A DNA stretch of 64,000 nt from AWTP1-13 sp050248715. GTDB lineage: Bacteria; Pseudomonadota; Alphaproteobacteria; Rhizobiales; Hyphomicrobiaceae. Made by a program: the position numbers and the translations under genes. The notes under the pieces are model-generated. The model made no database searches and was not told the origin of the DNA. It worked only from the letters and a program-made list of their open reading frames with translations. Positions 60,569-64,000 of this stretch are shown piece by piece. The stretch spans positions 1-64,000 of the forward strand of contig JBFWRV010000014.1 of the NCBI GenBank assembly GCA_050248715.1. The letters are read 5' to 3'. The number at the start of each line of letters is the position of its first letter. Position 1 is the first letter of the stretch.

Positions 60569-62002
60569 CTAGGCGTCCTTGCCATCGGGCGGCTTGATCA
60601 CGGCCTGCGGCACATCGTAGGCCTCAAGCGAGGCCCAGTGGCGCTTGACGTCGGCCGCAAATAGCGCGCGCGTGATGCCGTGCACAAGTTTTCCTACGGC
60701 CGTCGTCATGGCGTTGATGGATGAGCCGGACGGGCCGAAGCTCATGGTCGCGCCGATGGCGAAGAGGTGCAGATTGTTGATCCATGGCGTGCGCCCCGGC
60801 ACTTTCTCCGTGAACGAGTAATCCGGCGCGAGGTAGGGGTAGCGCGCCAGCCGCTCGTCGCGCTCGGCCTCGGGCGGCGTATACCGGTCGGCCCAGGTGG
60901 CAATGTTGTCGGCACACGCGGCAAGCTCCGGCCGCAGGGTGCAGTCCACGTCGATGCCGGTGCCGCAGATCAGGAAGTCTGCCGTGAACGGCCCCCGGCT
61001 GGTCTCGACCTCGGCGCGGGCGCCGACGACGCGCGCCGAGAGCCATGCCGCACCCGTATGCATGGTGAAGTTGGGATGGCAGGCGCAACGGTCATACGTC
61101 TCTTGCGGAAAGCCCTCACGTAGCCCCAGAACTCTCGCCATGAAACGCCAGCGCCAGGCGTCGTCGAGGTCCGACAGGTGCCGCAGGAAGCCTGCGAACG
61201 TGACCCAGCGGTAGGGCTGGATCACCTGCGCTGCCGGGCGGCGGCAGAAGAGGTGGACCTGCGAAGCCCCATGCTCCAGCGCGACCGCGGCGTTGTCGAG
61301 GGCGGAAGCCCCGGCGCCAAGCACGCCCACCACCTTCCCGCGCAGGGCGGCAAAGTCGATGTCGTCGGCAGCGTGGGCACGCAGGCCGGGCGGCAGCCGT
61401 TCGACAAACCCGGGCATCCACCAGCCTCCGGTGCCTTCCTGGCCGGTTGCCAGCACCACTTTGCGCGCATGCAGGGTCCCGCGGGCTCCCCCGGGCGTCG
61501 CCAGCGTGACGGCGAGGAGGGTCTCTCCCGCAGGGGCGATGGCCACGACCTCGGTGTCGTTGCGCACCGGCACACCCGATACACTGCGCACCCAAAGGAG
61601 ATATTCGGCCCACAGCTCCTTGGGGATGAGGGTCAGCCGGTCCCAGCTCTCCGGGCCGAAGCGGGCCTCGTGCCAGGCGCGATACGTGAGGCTCGGCACG
61701 TCGAGGTCGGGACCCGTGTAGTCCTTGGGGCTGCGCAGAGTGCGCATGCGGGCGTAGGTGAGCCATGGCCCTTCCCGGCCCTCTGCGGCCTTGTCGACCA
61801 CCAGGATGTTGGTGACCTGCGCGCGCAGCAGCGCGAAGGCCACGGCGGCGCCGCCCTGGCCGGCGCCGACGATCAGCACGTCGAGCGCCGTCGAACCGTC
61901 GGGTGCCGGCTTCGGCTCGAGCCATTGCGCGCGCGGATGTGCGATGACCTCCAGGTCGCGCCGGGCGCGGGCGGTCAGAGCCTCCAAGTCCTCCTGCCCC
62001 AT
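60569..62002 (-). CDS. FAD/NAD(P)-binding monooxygenase-like oxidoreductase
   Basis: The 477-residue protein has the FAD loop LDVLIVGAGQGGAAVAFALLRAQ at the N-terminus and a second Rossmann motif KVVGVLGAGASALDNAAVALEHG near residue 210. The intermediate text (RTLRSPKDYTGPDLDVPSLTYRAWHEARFGPESWDRLTLIPKELWAEYLLWV) resembles lysine/ornithine N-monooxygenase and flavin monooxygenase-like proteins. A C-terminal FADFLICGTGID-like motif is present (TADFLICGTGIDVD). The substrate is unknown and no siderophore genes surround it. It starts at the ATG at 62002. Confidence 0.85.
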   Translation of the reverse strand: MGQEDLEALTARARRDLEVIAHPRAQWLEPKPAPDGSTALDVLIVGAGQGGAAVAFALLRAQVTNILVVDKAAEGREGPWLTYARMRTLRSPKDYTGPDLDVPSLTYRAWHEARFGPESWDRLTLIPKELWAEYLLWVRSVSGVPVRNDTEVVAIAPAGETLLAVTLATPGGARGTLHARKVVLATGQEGTGGWWMPGFVERLPPGLRAHAADDIDFAALRGKVVGVLGAGASALDNAAVALEHGASQVHLFCRRPAAQVIQPYRWVTFAGFLRHLSDLDDAWRWRFMARVLGLREGFPQETYDRCACHPNFTMHTGAAWLSARVVGARAEVETSRGPFTADFLICGTGIDVDCTLRPELAACADNIATWADRYTPPEAERDERLARYPYLAPDYSFTEKVPGRTPWINNLHLFAIGATMSFGPSGSSINAMTTAVGKLVHGITRALFAADVKRHWASLEAYDVPQAVIKPPDGKDA

Positions 62003-62152
62003 ACGGACGGATCCATGTTCGGGCAGTTTCGGCCCGCGTTGCCCCCGACGGACACGGCCTCGAGTTCAGCCGCCCGGCTCCGGCGACAGCCTAGCGCAGC
62101 CGCCCAGCCGGCGTCCGCCCCAAACTGCGCGATGCGGGGAATGGGGCCTGGC

Positions 62153-62695
62153 TCAGGTCGACAGCGGCCCGCGTGGTGCTACTGCCGCAGGCGTGAGCGC
62201 CGTCGCCAGCAGGAATTCCAGCAAATCTCCGCCCACAAATTTGTGGCCGGGAATGCCGGCGGCAGCGGCTGCGGCAATGTCGCTGTCCCGGTCGCCGACC
62301 AAAAAGCTGCGGCTCCAGTCGATCGGCCATTGCTGCCCGGCGCGCAGCAGCATGCCGGGCCCGGGCTTCCTGCAGTCGCACTGGCGCCGGTAGGGTGCCA
62401 GCTTGCCTTCAGGATGGTGTGGGCAGTGGTAGAAGGCATTGACGTGCGCGCCGCCGAGCGCGAGTTCCTTGCTCACCCACGCGTGCAGGGTGTGGATCGC
62501 GGCTTCCTCGTAGTAGCCGTGGGCGACCCCCGCCTGGTTGGTGACGACAAACACGTAGTAGCCGGCTTTATTGAGGTAGCGCACGGTTTCGCGGGCACCC
62601 GTGATCCACTCGAACCGGTCCGACGTGTGCACGTAGCCCGTGTCGTGGTTGAGCACGCCGTCGCGATCGAGAAATGCCGCCGGCCGGTTTCGCAT
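62153..62695 (-). CDS. gmhB: D-glycero-beta-D-manno-heptose-1,7-bisphosphate 7-phosphatase-like HAD phosphatase
   Basis: The 180-residue HAD-IIIA enzyme starts with the nucleophile motif AAFLDRDGVLNHDTGYV, with VVTNQAGVAHGYY as motif 2 and VGDRDSDIAAAAAAGI as motif 4. The zinc-knuckle-like CPHHPEG and CDCRKPGPGML identify GmhB, which acts in ADP-heptose/LPS core synthesis. It ends with a slightly variable tail. No other LPS core genes are in the window. It is divergent from the small hypothetical gene at 62942. Confidence 0.88.
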   Translation of the reverse strand: MRNRPAAFLDRDGVLNHDTGYVHTSDRFEWITGARETVRYLNKAGYYVFVVTNQAGVAHGYYEEAAIHTLHAWVSKELALGGAHVNAFYHCPHHPEGKLAPYRRQCDCRKPGPGMLLRAGQQWPIDWSRSFLVGDRDSDIAAAAAAGIPGHKFVGGDLLEFLLATALTPAAVAPRGPLST

Positions 62696-62941
62696 GCGTC
62701 GATCCCGTGAAACATTTCAGCGTGATCACACTGGTAGCAACCGAACCGGCGCATGTCAGCTGCGAGGAAACTGCAACAGACGCGCAAAAAACCGCGATCT
62801 GACGCGGGTTGGCAGAAAGCATATGCGGTGGGAGCGGTCGAAATCGCGCGGAATTTGTGCCACAAAACCAGCGTTAGCTCTGTGGATCAGGATCACTCGC
62901 CGGACGTTTGCAAACTCCAGTCATGCAGTCGGGGACGAGTC

Positions 62942-63367
62942 ATGCAGTATGTGTGCGATGCACCGCCGAAAACCTGGTTCCGGATCGAGACGGCGGGCGA
63001 AGCCGCCCTCGAGTCGCGAGCCATGGACCATGCGGTGGAGAAGTATTTCTGCCAGGCCCATGAGCACGCGGCCAGCACCTTCGTGCCGCCGAAGTCGGCG
63101 CACTACATCGAGCAGAACATCGGCCTGAAGGCGCACGTACAGAAGGCGATGCCGCGATTCTTGACGCTGCGCGACAACGAGGGCGGGGCGCTCGTGACCG
63201 CGATGCTCCCGCCCGAGGGCGAAGATGAGCGCAGTTTCAAGCCGATCATTGTCGGGCCGGGTAACAGCGACCCCTACCCCGAGCACGGGGATGCGATCCG
63301 GATGCTGGGCGAGCACTTCGGCTTCACCCTCGATCCGGTGCGCTGCTATCCCTATCGGCGCGGGTGA
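62942..63367 (+). CDS. Hypothetical protein, 141 residues
   Basis: MQYVCDAPPKTWFRIETAGE opens a soluble acidic protein with segments such as MDHAVEKYFCQAHEHAASTFVPPKSAHYIEQNIGLKAHVQKAMPRFLTLRDNEGGALVTAMLPPEGEDERSF and a final DPVRCYPYRRG. The open frame starts earlier at 62753 but only the part from 62942 has coding-type composition. I do not recognise a family. It stands alone, flanked by the divergent gmhB and the convergent regulator that runs off the window end. Confidence 0.7.
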   Translation: MQYVCDAPPKTWFRIETAGEAALESRAMDHAVEKYFCQAHEHAASTFVPPKSAHYIEQNIGLKAHVQKAMPRFLTLRDNEGGALVTAMLPPEGEDERSFKPIIVGPGNSDPYPEHGDAIRMLGEHFGFTLDPVRCYPYRRG

Positions 63368-63429
63368 CGGTGCCATCGCTCGCGCCGCTGCCGCGGCCCT
63401 GGGCCCTGTCCGGCAGATCGGAACCTGCT

Positions 63430-64000
63430 CTAGGGCATCGGCCGTTGCCTCGCGGCGGGGATGGCCCACTTGCGCAAAGCGTCGCGCGTCTCATCGTCCA
63501 TCGGAAAGAAGCTCTCGATGCGAAGCTCCTGGAGCGTGATGTCCTGTGGCGTGCCGAGCGTTGCGATGGTCGTGAACAGCCGTAGCTTCGTTCTGCCCTT
63601 CTGAAAGTGCATCGGCAGCACAGGCCCATCGGCGGCCTGGGGGACGGCGCGTGCCATCGCCGATCGGACCCCATTGTAGGCCAGCAGCCGCTCCAGCAGG
63701 GCGGCAGTCTCGGCCGTGGCGGCGGCGTCAGCCTCGACGCTGCGCACGAAGTATCGCACAACCTCCGCCCAATTGGTGAGGTGGGGCCTCAGCACGTCGG
63801 GGGCCACCAGGGCATCGGCGAGGTTGATCGCGGTGCCGGGCTTCACCGGGCCGACGAGGAACTCGACCAGGGCGACCGCCCCCTTGTTCGCCTGAAGCAG
63901 ATTCCAGCGGCGGTCGACGACCACGGCGGGAAACGGTTCCTGCTGGGCGAGGATGTAGTCGAGCGCGCTGCGGACCGGAGCCAGCGCCTGGGCGCCCAGA
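63430..64000 (-). CDS. MmyB-like transcriptional regulator, C-terminal part (5' end beyond the window)
   Basis: The frame is open to the end of the window, so the N-terminal HTH is outside. The visible part, LDYILAQQEPFPAVVVDRRWNLLQANKGAVALVEFLVGPV and later LERLLAYNGVRSAMARAV, is the MmyB ligand-binding domain. It typically follows an XRE-type HTH and binds a fatty-acid-like ligand. The stop is at 63430. It converges with the hypothetical gene at 62942. Confidence 0.8.
   Translation of the reverse strand, partial: LGAQALAPVRSALDYILAQQEPFPAVVVDRRWNLLQANKGAVALVEFLVGPVKPGTAINLADALVAPDVLRPHLTNWAEVVRYFVRSVEADAAATAETAALLERLLAYNGVRSAMARAVPQAADGPVLPMHFQKGRTKLRLFTTIATLGTPQDITLQELRIESFFPMDDETRDALRKWAIPAARQRPMP

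Noticed and set aside
63421..63447. GGAAC followed by CGTT, EcfG-like
   Set aside because: The spacer is 18 bases and it lies at the end of convergent genes, with no gene to drive on that strand.

Overview
The window is high-GC DNA (roughly 65-70% in most genes) with the hallmarks of an alphaproteobacterium, most likely of the Rhizobiales/Hyphomicrobiales. These are a PhyR-type general stress response regulator with perfect EcfG-type promoters, an HWE-family histidine kinase, a circularly permuted two-piece tmRNA beside an alphaproteobacterial SspB, the order thyA-folA-hflK-hflC-DUF2065-degP, a psd-pssA pair and pqqDE. Nearly every intergenic gap is short and most genes lie in overlapping operons. 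No tRNA, rRNA, CRISPR array or complete insertion sequence was seen.

Layout. (1) 1-4.1 kb: a Tat-exported PhoX-type phosphatase and an acyl-CoA ligase, both on the minus strand. (2) 4.1-12.4 kb: the 5' half of the division/cell-wall (dcw) cluster, mraZ-rsmH-ftsL-ftsI-murE-murF-mraY, headed by a five-copy MraZ operator. It stops after mraY. (3) 12.6-16.4 kb: a three-subunit molybdenum hydroxylase of the xanthine dehydrogenase/CoxMSL family, then DoxX, an orphan ZnuA with a Zur-box-like site, and a thioredoxin-like protein. (4) 18.7-26.2 kb: an NtrC-type regulator, an M3 oligopeptidase, a decayed phosphoesterase fragment, an ARPP-1 protein, and dut-coaBC, where CoaBC carries an N-terminal HTH-like extension. 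(5) 26.4-34.6 kb: a trehalose/sugar module (GH15, OtsA, ROK kinase, PfkB kinase) followed by phyR, a 27-residue membrane protein and an HWE kinase. Four GGAAC-N16/17-CGTT promoters tie otsA, phyR, the small ORF and the kinase into one stress regulon. (6) 34.6-43.3 kb: pqqDE, an MFS transporter, a two-subunit CoA-transferase, a cupin, a SxtJ/DUF5989/carbamoyltransferase cassette and a tandem left-handed beta-helix protein. (7) 43.4-52.7 kb: sspB, tmRNA, CPBP protease, thyA-folA, hflKC, degP, psd-pssA. (8) 52.7-64 kb: two flavoenzymes, a TadG-like vWA protein, a PL14-like lectin/lyase-fold protein, a Flp pilin, an ATP-grasp protein, a secreted protein with three copies of an unrecognised repeat, GmhB, a small hypothetical protein and a truncated MmyB-like regulator.

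How the genes fit together. The dcw genes supply peptidoglycan precursors and septal synthesis. The GSR island probably couples stress sensing (HWE kinase to PhyR to EcfG) to trehalose metabolism. SspB, tmRNA, HflKC and DegP form a protein-quality-control neighbourhood. The last 10 kb is rich in cell-surface functions. The clearest unusual items are the EcfG regulon island, the HTH-CoaBC fusion with a palindrome upstream, palindromic inserts inside ftsL and coaBC, and the secreted triple-repeat protein.
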